A stretch of 64,000 nt of DNA from Diphasiastrum complanatum (GCA_029204225.1 CM055099.1:61845753-61909752), one strand, 5' to 3'. Shown: positions 20,646 through 32,828, counted from the first letter of the stretch. Numbers and translations: made by a program. The notes: generated from the letters alone by a model not told the origin.

Positions 20646-23400
20646 TTTTATAGAGTACTCAGCCTATTTTTTTGCCAACATTTGCGTGAAAATAAATTCT
20701 TGTTTCATTTTGCATTAAGCTATAATTTTTTGGGTAGTTCTAGCAAAAATAGATTCAAAATATTCCTCATAAATTGAATTATCACATTGCACAATATTCA
20801 AACTATTATAGATGTCAGCAACTAAAAGTAATAGTTCACACCAGATTTCTTACCATAAAGGTTGAGGTTTGCAAATGCTTTTGCAAGTTTGCAATCTAAT
20901 GTGCATTGACATAGAACGGCGAACTTAATTATTATTTTTATCTATTTTTAGATGAGCGTATGTGTTCAAGTTATCATAAATTTTGAGTTTTATGAGCACA
21001 AGAATTTCGACACTTTTAAATCTATCCTTTATTTACCTGTTTCTAGAACATAAAGTTGCAACATATATTCCTCAAATTTCTTTGTCAATTTTTCAAAGAA
21101 AGCTATAAAACTTCTACGCCTTGCATTGTAGCTCAATGGTCAAATTTTGATGAATGTTATGTTCACATGCTACTGACTAGGTTGTAGGTCATTTGGAATA
21201 TTGCCCTCTAAGGGTTGTTTAGTCTTTTTTATCATTGCTTTAATTGTTGCACTTATTTTACTCTGTATGTTTTATTACTTGTTTTGAAGATGATACGCAT
21301 TGAGTGTGATAAGGATGTTAACACATTTTTTGAAAATCTGTTGAAAGAAAGCATTGACTTGGTGTTTGGTGGTTCAGAATTTGGACATTTCCAAGGAACA
21401 ATTTGGAAAACCTTGTTCAAGCCCTTGCAAACATTTCTTCACCAGAAGTTAAGGTGCCTTCCAAAACTCCCGCCCTCCCTTTTCTAGGAACTTTCACTTT
21501 ATTATTCGAATTGTAAGAAATAATGTTACTTTGATCTCTTGATTAACTCTTTTGTATCATGAAGACATTCACAGTGGACATTATCATGTTTTGTTGATTG
21601 GTCCCATAGAGGATTAGCCTTAATAGGTGCTAATGAAGGTACCTGTCTTCTTTCTATTCAGTCAATGTAAAGGTGCACAATGCTCCAGTTGATGATCACA
21701 TTTAGATGCCCATCATTTTGCATCTCACTTTGATTCTCAAAAACTATATTGTCCCTTTACTTGCTTCTATCCTCTTCGATTGTGCCTAATCATGTTATGC
21801 AGAAATTGTCTCCTTTTAGTATTAGAATGTACCATTTCATAAATAAAAGAACAAAAGCAATATCAGGCTAAGCAAATGTTGGTAATCAATCGACCTATGT
21901 AAAATAAAAAGCAAAGTTGTGTTAATCCTTGACAAACTGTCAGGAAGGTTACATCTGCCGGGAGTTTTGGAATCCATTAAGAGAACATTGTTTCGAAGTG
22001 AAATTAGCCCTACCATTGGCCTACAAAATACATACTAGCCGTTGGAAATGAACATAGGGAATGTAACGGGCTATTTGAATAGGTTCGAAGCTTGTGTATA
22101 TGTACCTCAATAGTTATGAAAGTTTCCAATCAGTTTAGAATTGGAATTTTTTACGAAATACTTAAGTTAGTGCCAAGTAAAGAGCCTCAGGTTGTGTGCC
22201 TCCCATAGGAAAAGAATTGGTCTTTGAAAAAGAAAAGAGACAATACCAATCAAAGCAAATGTTGGTAATTAATCGGCCTACATAAAAAACAAAGCAAATC
22301 ATGTTGACACGAAGGTTACATAAATTGACCAGCTGGTGTAAATGAACATGGGGCATGTAACTGTCTATTTGAATAGGTTTGAAGCTTGACCCTTGTGTAA
22401 ATGTACTTTTGCCTGTGGTACATTCACATATGCCTACAGATGACTAACTTTGAACCCATTTGAGACTTGGGTCTATAGAGATATCCCCACCTGATGCTTT
22501 TTGGACAACTTGGTCCAAATTGGAATTTGTAGTTATGTTCTGATCAAATTTCAAATTGATGAAAACAATAGACCTCAACCAACACAATCACACTTGACAT
22601 GAAAGATTCACATTCCCTAAAGCCATCTCCTCAAAGGCTAGTCAAATTTTTTGATCACACCCTCCATAAGTTGGTTATGGTTTATCTTGATATCATATGT
22701 GAATTGAAGCACCAAAGATTCCTTAAAATTTGTATATCTCCAACTATTCCATAATGTGTCCTATGATGATATGTAAATAATGTCTTTCACTTTTGATTTG
22801 TGCTTGTTCTATAATATATCCCATGAGTCTTCACTAGTTAAAGCCCATCCCAAAACAATATCAATAATGTGAATTTTGAAATGTTTACAAGTTATTGCAT
22901 CCATAGAAAATACTTATATCAATTTCAATAAACAATAGAAAATGCAACAATTGTAGAGAAAAATGCAAGGAAATAAATTGAAAATTAGGCCTTTCTTTTA
23001 AAAACAACGATTCCATTCGAAACAGTTATAGCTCTTCAACATAGTATAGTTTCATGTTGAATTCGAATCGGCCGATCGAATTCGCTCGATTCAACCGCTT
23101 CAAACTAATTCGAACTGCCCATTTCAGACAAGTTTCAAATTTTTTGCTTTTAGGGTATCTAGGCTTGTATTTTAGGATCTATATTCTAGAAATTAGGTTG
23201 TATATTGTACTTTAAGCATTCAAGTAATGTTTCATGTCTAATTCGTCTGGTTCAAACCGATTCGAATCGCCAATAAGGTAACAAGTTGTACATACTGATA
23301 CTATAGTAACGAGTTAATCCTTAGAGGAGTCTTAGTTATACAATGTTGAATGCACATAGTACATACTAGCTAGTAGTAACTAGTTACTATAGGCTACAAC
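20646..23400. other. AT-rich region, mostly unassigned
   Basis: No transposon coding sequence. It contains one possible exon (21290-21453), an imperfect direct duplication (about 21865-22110 against 22245-22410) and a weak tRNA-promoter-like block near 21129. The rest shows nothing I can name. Confidence 0.5.
21290..21453 (+). CDS. Possible host-gene exon, unidentified
   Basis: An open stretch of 54 codons starting MIRIECDKDVNTFFENLL and ending TFLHQKLR, preceded by a T-rich tract ending in TTTTGAAG (acceptor-like) and followed by AAG/GTGCCT (a weak donor). Composition is protein-like compared with the surrounding AT-rich DNA. I do not recognise the family. It could also be an old transposon remnant or chance. 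Confidence 0.3.
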
Positions 23401-26018
23401 CATAGATGCCCAGAAACGCGTTTCTGAAACCGTGTTTCTCAGAAACGTGTTTCTCCTCCCATAAACGTGTTAAAGAAAAACAGTTTATTAAAATTTTTTT
23501 GCCCATCTTCACGGCCAGAATCGCGCCAGCCGTGGAGGAGCTAAATTTTTTTATTTTGATCTACAAGTGTCCGATCGAGGTGTGTGCATAGTCAGCAGGC
23601 ATCTAGTCGGCGATACGGAGGTGGTGTGCACGATGCCGGGGGATCTGAGCTTCGTGGAGATCGAAACGATCAGTTTTCGATTTTTGGTTTGCAAGTGTTG
23701 ACATTGAGCTGTAGGCAACCAAATCAAGCGTAGTTTGGCTCTAGACCACCTTTCTTCATGCCTACGGTGATTCCTACGGGGTCAGTTTCAACCATTACAG
23801 CACGCCTTGCGAGATTTGAAGACCACAATCTAAGTGCTTGTTTTTTTTGCCATTTTTAGAAAATGACTTGTGGGCAACCGATTCAGGTGATGTCTGAGCC
23901 TAGAATGCATTTCGACATGTTTGCAGAGACTCCTGTGACCTCCATTCTGCCCGTCTACGTTCGTACCACAAATTTCAATTTTCATGCCCTAATTCGATGT
24001 TTTTTAGGGTTTAGGCGTAGAGCATCGTGCAAGCATCCGCCAGTAGCATGGTTTAGGCCTGCACTGTACTCCTTTACGCTTGCAAGGACTCCCACGCTAG
24101 CGTCAGTCGCCCGTTTTCGCTCACACTGGAATTATTCTATCCCTCGCCCTAGTCTCGTGTGTTTTTTGGGACTTGCTATGATTTTACTAGAATCAATGTG
24201 ATGTGTGCTCGAATGTGTTCAGCTCTGTTTTAGGTTGGTAATGTTTTTCAATGCAGTGTGTTTTCTTCTACTGAATGGTTGCCTGCTTGTTTTTGTTCGC
24301 AGGTTTGATCTCGTGTTGACACGATGCCGGTGCAGGGTTGAGGCCTTTGGGGTGAGGTTGAGCTTACTGAGGGGGATGTGGCTACACACCATGGCACGGG
24401 AGTCCGTAGATGGAGATGCTTGCATTGTGGTGGTCTTTTCACAGGATCACTTACCAGGGTTAGGGCTCACTTAGGGCCGGGTGGGCGGGCATTGGGCATA
24501 TATGATTGCCCCAGGATTTTTGATAAGGAGAGAGAGGTTGTCTATTATGTACGGGCACGGTGGTGCATCATAGGTTTCTGGACAGGGAGAGGGGAGTAGG
24601 AGCAGCCGCAAGTTCACAGGTAGGCAGGCACGGCCTACTACGGGTGCAGAGCCTAGTACGGCACGTTCTGGGCAGGGTTTAGGTGCAGTGCATGGTCCAG
24701 GCGGGGCCACTCTAGTTCCACTTGCAGCAGCATGGCTTAGTTCAGAGGGGAGAGCGTCACATGAGCAGGTTGGATCAGCGGCAGCGGGTCTTTCTCGTCC
24801 CTCTTCTTCGGCGGCAGATGCAGGACATGGTTCGACAGGTCCTCCCAGAGAGAGTGATACACCCATAGATCAGCCATCCAGTTCGCGTGTTAGACCACGA
24901 GCGCCATGTGCACAATAGAGAGAGGTTAGGCCCAGACAACAGACCCTTGATCGATGTGGGTGGCAGAGAGAGCAGTAGGCTCGGTGCACTCGACTTGCTG
25001 GCAAGTTCTTTTACAAGTGCGGCATTCCTTTTGTTGTTGCTGACACTTGGGTGTTCAGGGAGTTTTGCGCACAGATGGTAGCCGTGGATGCTACATGGAC
25101 GGCTCCTAGACGAGAGGTATTGCAAGGCAGGATGCTTCGTCAGGAGGAGGAGACCATCACGCGGGAGCTGAGTTCCATTCGCTCAACTTGGCAGATGTAA
25201 GTACTTTGTTTCCATAAACCTACTGCATGTGTTTAGGGTTGACTCGTGGCGCAATTTTTGCATGTGGCTAATGGGTGTTTTGTGGCAGGCATTCGTCGGC
25301 GATCCGCCATCAATGTCTTGGTTTCTTCCCCGCTTGGCACAGTATTCCTACGTGGTGTGGATTCCACTCGAGGTGGTGATGCCATCACAGCCGATTTCAT
25401 ATGGGAGGTTATTAGAGATGTTATTGCTGACATTGGGGTGGAGCATGTGGTTCAGGTTGTCACGGACAATGCTTTGAACTGCAAGCAAATGCACCCTAGC
25501 ATTGTGTGGACACCCTGTGCTGCGCATTGCATAGACTTGCTCATCCATGACCTGTGTGCACTTCCATGGATCAGCGACGCCTGCTCCATGCTGCTAAACA
25601 CATCTCAACTACCATCTAAACTTTTTACTGGATGTCTGTGTTGTAGGTCATTTCTACGGCCATGCGCCTGGTCACTTTTGTTACCAGGAAGAGGCGTGTG
25701 CTGGCCCTATTCCGCACCTTCTCGCACCTAAACCTGAAGAAGCCAGCACTCACACACTTTGCCTTTTACTTCTTGGTGCTAGAGCGATTAGTAGTAGTGA
25801 AGGACGCATTGCAGCGGATGGTTTCCAGCGAGTCCTTCCGAGAGTTCATGGACGTCCCACATGCGGCGTTTTTCCAGTCCACTGTGTTCGGTGAGCAGTT
25901 CTGGACACGTGCTGAGGAGATTATTCGGGTCCTACCCATTTTCAGAGTGCTGCGCTTGGTAGACCGTGAGGGGTGCACTCTCGGCCTCATTTACGAGTTC
26001 ATGGACCGCATCGGTGAG
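23401..26018 (+). mobile_element. hAT-D element, left part, cut by LINE L2
   Basis: The left end CATAGATGCCCAGAAACG starts at 23401. A subterminal cluster of AGAAACGCGTTTCT-type palindromes follows (23412-23470), then a transposase gene whose DUF659 region is interrupted at about 26018 by LINE L2. A sequence with the same end (CATAGATGC reversed) and the same AGAAACG/CGTTTCT words lies at 39484-39579 in inverted orientation and may be its right end, about 16 kb away with other elements nested between. The 8 bp outside the two ends do not match, so this pairing is not proven. Confidence 0.6.
24300..26018 (+). pseudogene. hAT-D transposase, interrupted and catalytically altered
   Basis: Paralogue of the hAT-A transposase. 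BED finger at about 24415-24525 (RRWRCLHCGGLFTGSLTRVRAHLG, then IYDC as fourth ligand). After a broken linker, 25010-25198 encodes the IPF..VADTWVFREF..MV region. A GT-AG intron may follow. Core: FLRGVDSTRGGDAITADF, VTDNALNC, TPCAAHCIDLL, then VTFVTRKRRVLALFR and FQSTVFGEQFW. The position equal to SDGW in hAT-A reads ANGC (about 25270-25281): the first catalytic Asp is Asn. A TGTAGGTC boundary near 25640 suggests another intron. Several stops in the linker. Confidence 0.75.
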
Positions 26019-26021
26019 GGA

Positions 26022-26592
26022 TTTCCAGACTTTGCGGCAAGAAATCTCACAGCTGAAAGGAACGGTTTCCTCTTTGATCAACGAAAAGAATATGTTGCAG
26101 TTCAGAGTTGCATTGCTCGAACAATCGAAAGAGGCACTTCCTTGGGCATCCGTTTTGAAAAAGGGCACCAAACCAAGCGCTCCTATCTCTTCGGTTATCT
26201 CAGCCACCATATCAGAAGAGAAGTCTCGAGATCAAAAAGCCCACAACATTAGAGTTCGCGGGATTCTGGACACACAGGATGCCTTGGCTGAAGCCAAATG
26301 CTTTCTCGACACCACTCTAGGACACAAGACAGATGGACTAGATACCGCATGGAGGACCACCAGAGACGCAGCCACACTCATTATCCGTTTCACTTTTTCT
26401 GGAGAGCCGTCGAGATGCTTTGCGATGCAGGGCTAAGCTACGCGGTACCACTATCTACATGGATGACGACCTCACGTATATCTAGGTGGTGGAGAGACGT
26501 AAGGCCTTTCAGGTAGCCCGTGAGTCTGGCAGACGAGTTATTTACTGTGATGGACGAGTGCGCTTTCTTGGTAGCGCTCCTAGCAGCTCACA
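26022..26592 (+). pseudogene. LINE L2 ORF1 remnant
   Basis: ORF1 of L1-type LINEs encodes an RNA-binding chaperone with a coiled coil and an RRM-like fold. Here a heptad-like stretch (FQTLRQEISQLKGTVSSLI...LLEQSKEALPW) precedes KSRDQKAHNIRVRGIL and a region ending TTRDAATLIIRFTFSGEPSR. A frame change near 26410 and a TAG near 26482 (TYI*VVERRKAF, expected Gln) break it. The assignment rests on position before the endonuclease and on the layout, not on a strong motif. Confidence 0.6.
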
Positions 26593-26656
26593 GTGCTAGG
26601 GATTTGGGGTCTTCGGGTTCGGGAGTGCCCCGGGGCCCCATCCACACCATCTCCAG

Positions 26657-29425
26657 ATTGGAGTATGGAATTGCGATGGTATACACTCATCTTCCATAGC
26701 TGGTGACCTGATTGATTTCATCACTGGTAGAGACTTATTGTTTTTTATGGAGACTCACGAAAGTCGGGAGCGAGGATTACCGATTCCGTATTTAGGCCTG
26801 AGACTAGATCAGCCAGTGGCCGTGGATCCGGAGGGGTGGCATGCCTATACGAGTATCGAGTTCATCATACATGATGAGCATGCACGTTATATCTGGATTC
26901 GTATTGTTGGACAGGACATTGGTTTGGACAGGGACCTCTTTGTGGCAGCATGTTACTTTCCTCCAGAGTCTTCATCTTTTGCAGAGGGCACAGGTTCACC
27001 ATACCTTGATTTGTCACCTGATATTATCAGATTCGCAGAGCGAGGGCATATTCTCTTCACTGGGGATTTTAATGCCCGAACCTCCTCACGACAGTCAGAG
27101 TTTTATGACATCACCGACCAGCTCCGCATTCACGTCCTCGATAGCGACGAGATGGGAGTTACCAGGATTTCAGAGGACAACTTGGGACCTATTACCCCCT
27201 ATGGTGAGCATTTGTTGCAGTTTGGAGAGGCACATGAGTTAGCCATTTACAATGGCCTAAGTTGCTGGCCAGATTCTGGCAGTTATACATGTCATCCTAA
27301 CAGTGGCGGACATAGTGTTGTAGACTACCTCATGGGATCACCATCCTCCATACCTCTCATTTCTGATTTTCACATCTCCCCCACCACTCTCTCTGATCAC
27401 TCCTATCTCTCCTTCGCTATTGGTCGCCTCCCACCCCCCCCGTTATCCTCACATCCCCTACTTGCTCGTGCACCCAGGTATACATTCAGCTCTCTATATG
27501 CACCCATCTACCAGGAATTTCTTTCCTCCCTACTTCATTCCTTTCCGCATGATAGCATAGTCGAGACTCAAGCAGATTTCCTTAGCACCTCTCTTCATAC
27601 AGCTGCTTCCTTAGCCTTTCCATCTAAGACACATAAAGGCAAACACACACGTCCCTCATCCCTACGTCCTCCACACCCCTCATGGTATGATACCGAGTGT
27701 CGCTCTCTACATCATCTTGTCACCCATGCCCGCATTCATGAACCTCACCTCCTTCGCTCCGCCCGACGCTCTCTCCGTCGCACACTCCACCGGAAAAAAC
27801 GTGCTTTTGATGACTCTGAGGGAAAACGTCTTGTTGACCTTCTCTTCAGTTCCTCCTCAGGCGCCTTTTGGCGTGAGTTTATCCCTCGTGCTCCACCACC
27901 CCTCTTGGAAGACCTTCGCATATGGACCGACTACGCTACCAGCCTATATATCATACCTATTGACGCACCCATCTCTATCTCCCCTCGTCCCTCTGAGTTT
28001 ACCTTCTTCACCGCTGACATGGTACTTGCGGCCATGAAGAGAATGAAATCCAAAAAATCAAGAGACATTGAAGACCTCAAATCTGAACTCCTAATCCATG
28101 CTTCCCACCTCCTTGCTCCCGCCCTAGCCACTCTCCTCAATTCCGCCGTTGTCTCTGGCCTCCCTTCATCCTGGTGCACCAACATCATCCACCCTATCCA
28201 TAAAAATGGTGATCCCATGACTCCTGGTAACTACCGGACTATCATGATCGGGCACGTCCTCACTAAGCTTTATGGCACCATACTCCAGTCTGCAGTAAGT
28301 TCAGAGGCGGAATCTAGGAGATTACATGCATCGGGACAGGCAGGTTTCCGAGCTCATTACTCTACCACTGACCATATTTTCACACTTCGAGTTTTGATTG
28401 AGGAAGCTAAGCACGGGAAAGAAAAGGTTTACTGTTGTTTTGTGGACTTCAGGAAAGCCTTTGACTTTGTACCACGCTCCCTGCTCATTCAGCGACTTCG
28501 AGATCTTGGTTTCTCCATGGATATTGTTCTGGCAGTGATGGCTCTTTACGAAAAGGTCCTGGGATGTTTCCGACATTGTAGTGGCATCTTTGATCACATT
28601 TGGAGCACCACTGGGTGAAACAGAGTTGCTCTCTTTCGCCGGTCCTTTTTGGATTGTATATCGATGAGTTGGACCGAGCCATTGCAGAGTGTGGCGGAGC
28701 TGGATGTAGACTTGGCACCATCTTGATTGCTATTCTCTTGTATGCGGATGATGTGGTACTAGTATCCCCGACCAGAGAGGGATTACAGGCCTTGTATGCA
28801 GCAGAGATATGGTGTACAGGCCTTCCGTCATCATACTGGGCCAGCATTTCACGATTACAGACCACCATGCTAGCTCGTATGATTTGGGCGAAGTCCTTGG
28901 TCCCACACGAGATTCTTCTTGCAGAGTTTGCCGTTCCACCCATTCAGTTAGCTGCAGCATTCCAGCTCATCGCTTATATTCAGAGAGTTCAGGATTTACC
29001 AGATACAGACACGAGATATATGCAGGCCTCACTTGCCTCCTCACACTCCCTTCATGACCAGGGCTATCGACTGTCATGGTTCTCACAGGCGTCCCATTTC
29101 CTCCTTGATTCATTTGGCATATCCATCACAGAGCTCATTTCGGGTACCCACCAGTATATCAACCGCTTCTTATATAGAGCGTATCTCGACCGTACTTGGA
29201 GGCGACAACTTGGGGTTAAACCCGCCTATTACTGGACTCATTTCATTGAGCTTGACACAGCAGGGTTCCCTGTTTTGCCACACTATTTGGACTCGGGATT
29301 ATCACATAGCCTCAGATTTACATTGGGACAGCTCCGCGTATCATCACGTCAGTTGGCTATTGAGACTGGGACAGGGCACCCCGAGAGAGGAGCGGATTTG
29401 TCAGTTTTGTTCCCTGCGTGAGGTG
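26657..29425 (+). pseudogene. LINE L2 ORF2: endonuclease, RT, finger; frameshifted
   Basis: The endonuclease domain is well kept: IGVWNCDGI (about 26657), FFMETHESRE with the catalytic Glu, LFTGDFNAR, SVVDYLMGSP and LSDHSYLSF. RT follows with NYRTIMIGHVLTK, GQAGFRAHYSTTD and FVDFRKAFDFVPR. A one-base loss near 28613 shifts the frame between STTG and VKQSCSLSPVLF. After YADDVVLVSPTREGLQ (28740-28790) about 110 residues present in L4 and L5 are deleted, joining to AAEIWCTGLP. A late frameshift near 29380 separates the CCHC-like finger (see next entry). The metal-binding residues of both enzymes are present, but the deletion makes activity unlikely. Confidence 0.85.
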
Positions 29426-29635
29426 GAGTCGGAGGAGCACTTTATCTTTAGGTGCCCTGTGTATTACGAGGTCAGAGGGAGATATCACTGTCTGTTTCAT
29501 GACACACCTGTCACACTACGATCCCTCCTAGCATACGATGACTCCAGATGCGTCGCACTCATGTTACGAGAGATGTTTATTCTACGGCAGGACCTTTGTC
29601 AAAAAGCCCAGCGGAGTCATATTTCTCAGCAGTAG
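29372..29635 (+). pseudogene. LINE L2 ORF2 C-terminal CCHC finger segment
   Basis: Frame-shifted continuation of ORF2: ERICQFCSLREVESEEHFIFRC has the C-x2-C, H and C ligands typical of the zinc finger at the end of plant L1-type RT proteins, then YYEVRGRYHCLF and LLREMFILR. Conserved also in L1, L4 and L5. Confidence 0.75.
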
Positions 29636-30107
29636 ATCACCTCTTTCTTCTCCAGGAGATGAGGACGAGACTTTGTATCTGATGAGGATGAGGCTGATGA
29701 CGACTTACATGCCCACAAAGATCAGAGACAGTGTCCCACTCATACTCATGTTGCTGCACGAGTTACCCGACCTATCAGGAGGAGGCCTCATCTACCTAGA
29801 CGACGTCATCGACCACCAGCAGTTCCTCATGCTGCAGCCCGTATTACATCCTTTTTTAGCATCAGCGGGACAGGATTGGGTGATAGTGTCATACCATATT
29901 CGTGACAGTTAGCATTATATATGCTCCCATATGTTTCATATATCATTGCATCCTTTTCAGTTTCAGTTTTCAGTTCAGTTTATAGCAGTTAGATTTGTAT
30001 TTCTATTATAATCTTGGAGACGTTTCATACGCTCCTATAGTTACCACATACTTGACATGTACTTTAACTAGTCTTATATGCCTTTTGGCATGGAAAAGAC
30101 ATTAATA

Positions 30108-30781
<674 letters not shown>

Positions 30782-30826
<45 letters not shown>

Positions 30827-30849
30827 TATACATATACAATATAGTATAT
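30782..30849. repeat. (TA)n tract between hAT-C-like and hAT-A ends
   Basis: About 60 bp of TA repeats with occasional C, directly before the right end of A3. Confidence 0.9.
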
Positions 30850-31080
30850 CATAGTGTCACCTAGTACCGCCATTATGGTACTGTGGTACCATAATGGTGG
30901 TACCGCGGTTATGGTGCCGCCCTGGGATCTGCGGTACCAGGGCGCCACCAGTATATAATATTTTTTATTATTTTTTTATATTAATTTTCAATTAAAAATT
31001 GCTTTTTTTTAATGTAAATTATGCCCCAAAAATGTGAAAAAAAGGGTTTAGGGTTTAGACAAAAGGGGGGACTGTACAGG

Positions 31081-31335
31081 GGGCACTGTGGTGGAGCAGA
31101 CCCTGGGGCCAATGGGAGTGGAGCATGTGGGGGAACAACAAATTGGGGCAGGTACAACGTCACATGGGCACTGTGGGGGGGCAGACCACGGGCCCAATCA
31201 GAGTGCAACACGTGGGGTAGCAACACATGGGGCCAGGTACAACAGCACATGGGCACTGTGGGGCAGCAGGCCACGGGCCCAATTGGAGTGCAGCACGTGG
31301 GGGAGCAACACATGGGGGCAGGTACAACGGCACAT
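31081..31335. repeat. Tandem repeat, three units of about 85 bp (A3)
   Basis: Units begin GGGCACTGTGG, contain GGGCCAAT or GGGCCCAAT, and end GGCAGGTACAACNGCACAT. They lie between the right subterminal repeats and the TATA-like block of the small gene. A4 has two related units (about 45265-45440), A5 and A6 two, A2 and A7 one, so unit number varies among copies. Confidence 0.8.
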
Positions 31336-31550
31336 GGAGGGATCATCAACAACTGCACATGGGGAAACAAGTTGTGGTGTTAAATAGGCACTCACAAGGC
31401 CATTGTGAGAGGCATTTTCAAAGGCTATGAGAGAGCCAGTAAGAGGCTAGGAGAGAGAGGCTGTGAGAGGCATTGTGAGAGGCTGTGAGAGAGCCAGTGA
31501 GATGATATGAGAGGCTGTGAGAGCCAGTTTGAGAAACAGGGTGTCGTGAG

Positions 31551-31908
31551 ATGGCAGAGCGCAAAGCCCAAGGGCGAAGCTAGGAGGATGCTCGTGGAAG
31601 ATGTCCGAAGGCACAACGAAAGGCATCGGAAGCAAGAGGCATACATTGCAGAGATGCTGCGACAGACTTGGCAGAGAAATCCGGAACCGGAGCCACCCGC
31701 CCCCGCTGTGGCCTTTGCCCCCGCTGTCGAGCTGGATTTGGATGAGCAGATTGGAATGAACTTCACATGACGGCAGCTCATCATGGTCAGGGGAAGGGTG
31801 GCCCGCCGTCGGGCTAACCATGAGGCAGATCGGGCTAACTGGGAGGCAGAGCGAGAGCGGCAGAACAATGGACCTGACGAAGGCGAGGAGTCAGTGGAGG
31901 ATCCGTAG
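31551..31908 (+). pseudogene. hAT-A small gene, first copy in A3
   Basis: Same charged protein as in A2. Loss of about 10 bases after the fourth codon shifts the frame; the rest reads GEARRMLVEDVRRHNERHRK, then VELDLDEQIGMNFT, where a TGA replaces an Arg codon (31768-31770). After that stop the frame continues to the usual end and TAG at 31908. Broken, but its length and order match the other copies. Confidence 0.7.
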
Positions 31909-31977
31909 GAATGTTTAGAATAGATAGGGTCTAGCCGTATGTGGCTGACTGTGTTATGTGATTTTTGGCAGTAGATG

Positions 31978-32305
31978 AGGGAGAAAGCTTGAGGAAGATA
32001 TCCGAAGGCACAACGAGAGGCATCGGAAGCAAGAGGCAGATATCCGAGAGATGCTGCGACAGACTCGATAGAGAAATCCGGAGCCGGAGCCACCCACCCC
32101 CGCTGTGGATCCTGTCCCCGCTGTCGAGCTGGATCTGGATGAGCAGATCGGAATGAATTTCACACGACGGCAGCTCATCATGGTCAGGGAAAGGGCGGCC
32201 AGACGTCGGGCTAACCAGGAGGCAGCTCGGGCTAACTGGGAGGCAGAGCAAGAGCGACAAAACAATGCACCAGACGAGGGCGAGGAGTCGGTGGAGGATC
32301 AGTGA
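31978..32305 (+). pseudogene. hAT-A small gene, second partial copy in A3
   Basis: Starts inside the gene (GESLRKISEG in one frame corresponds to the shifted RKLEEDIRR region) and runs to the normal end; the last 66 codons are open (32105-32305: DLDEQIGMNFTRRQLIMV...EESVEDQ). It is closer to the A4/A5 version than to the first copy 70 bp upstream, so A3 may be a recombinant that joined two right arms. Confidence 0.65.
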
Positions 32306-32828
32306 GGGATGTTTAGAATAGATGAGGTCCACCCGTATGTGGCGGACTGTTGCTATGTAGTTTTCGGCAGTTTATGGTGCAACAAATAACTAGATGGCTG
32401 CTTAAAAAAATGACAGTATATGTGATGTTATCCTGATACAACGGTTGAATATATACATAGTTGTTTTTTGTGCAACGCGAGCCTGGTCATGTAAGATGCA
32501 ATGTCTGTAATTTTTTTAAATGCAGATGTATTACATGTGTTTATGAAATGTCGTTTGGGGTGTAGGGGTGATTGCTGTGCTCATGATGTAGGTGCATATA
32601 TGTGAAGCTAGCATTCACTTCAAATGAAATTAAATGAAAATAGGATTCAGACACGCACATAGAATTCTTCAACATAAAATAAAGCATCACATGTACAGAG
32701 CGACATACGCACAATGTGCAGCAAATAATGTAGGCCAAACACTGTATATAATGTGAAAAATCATCTGAGTACAATGGTAGACCGTCTGCTAGAGACAAAC
32801 TACTGAAACTTAAACAACAGAGCCACAA
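32306..32828. other. hAT-A convergent intergenic region (A3)
   Basis: About 520 bp, AT-rich, matching the same interval in A2, A4 and A5. It separates the 3' ends of the two convergent genes. No ORF. Confidence 0.6.

Noticed and set aside
31021-31430. Repetitive Gly/Trp/Thr-rich open frames of about 120 codons in the A3 right arm
   Set aside because: They are translations of the 85-bp tandem repeat; frame and sequence are not kept among copies.
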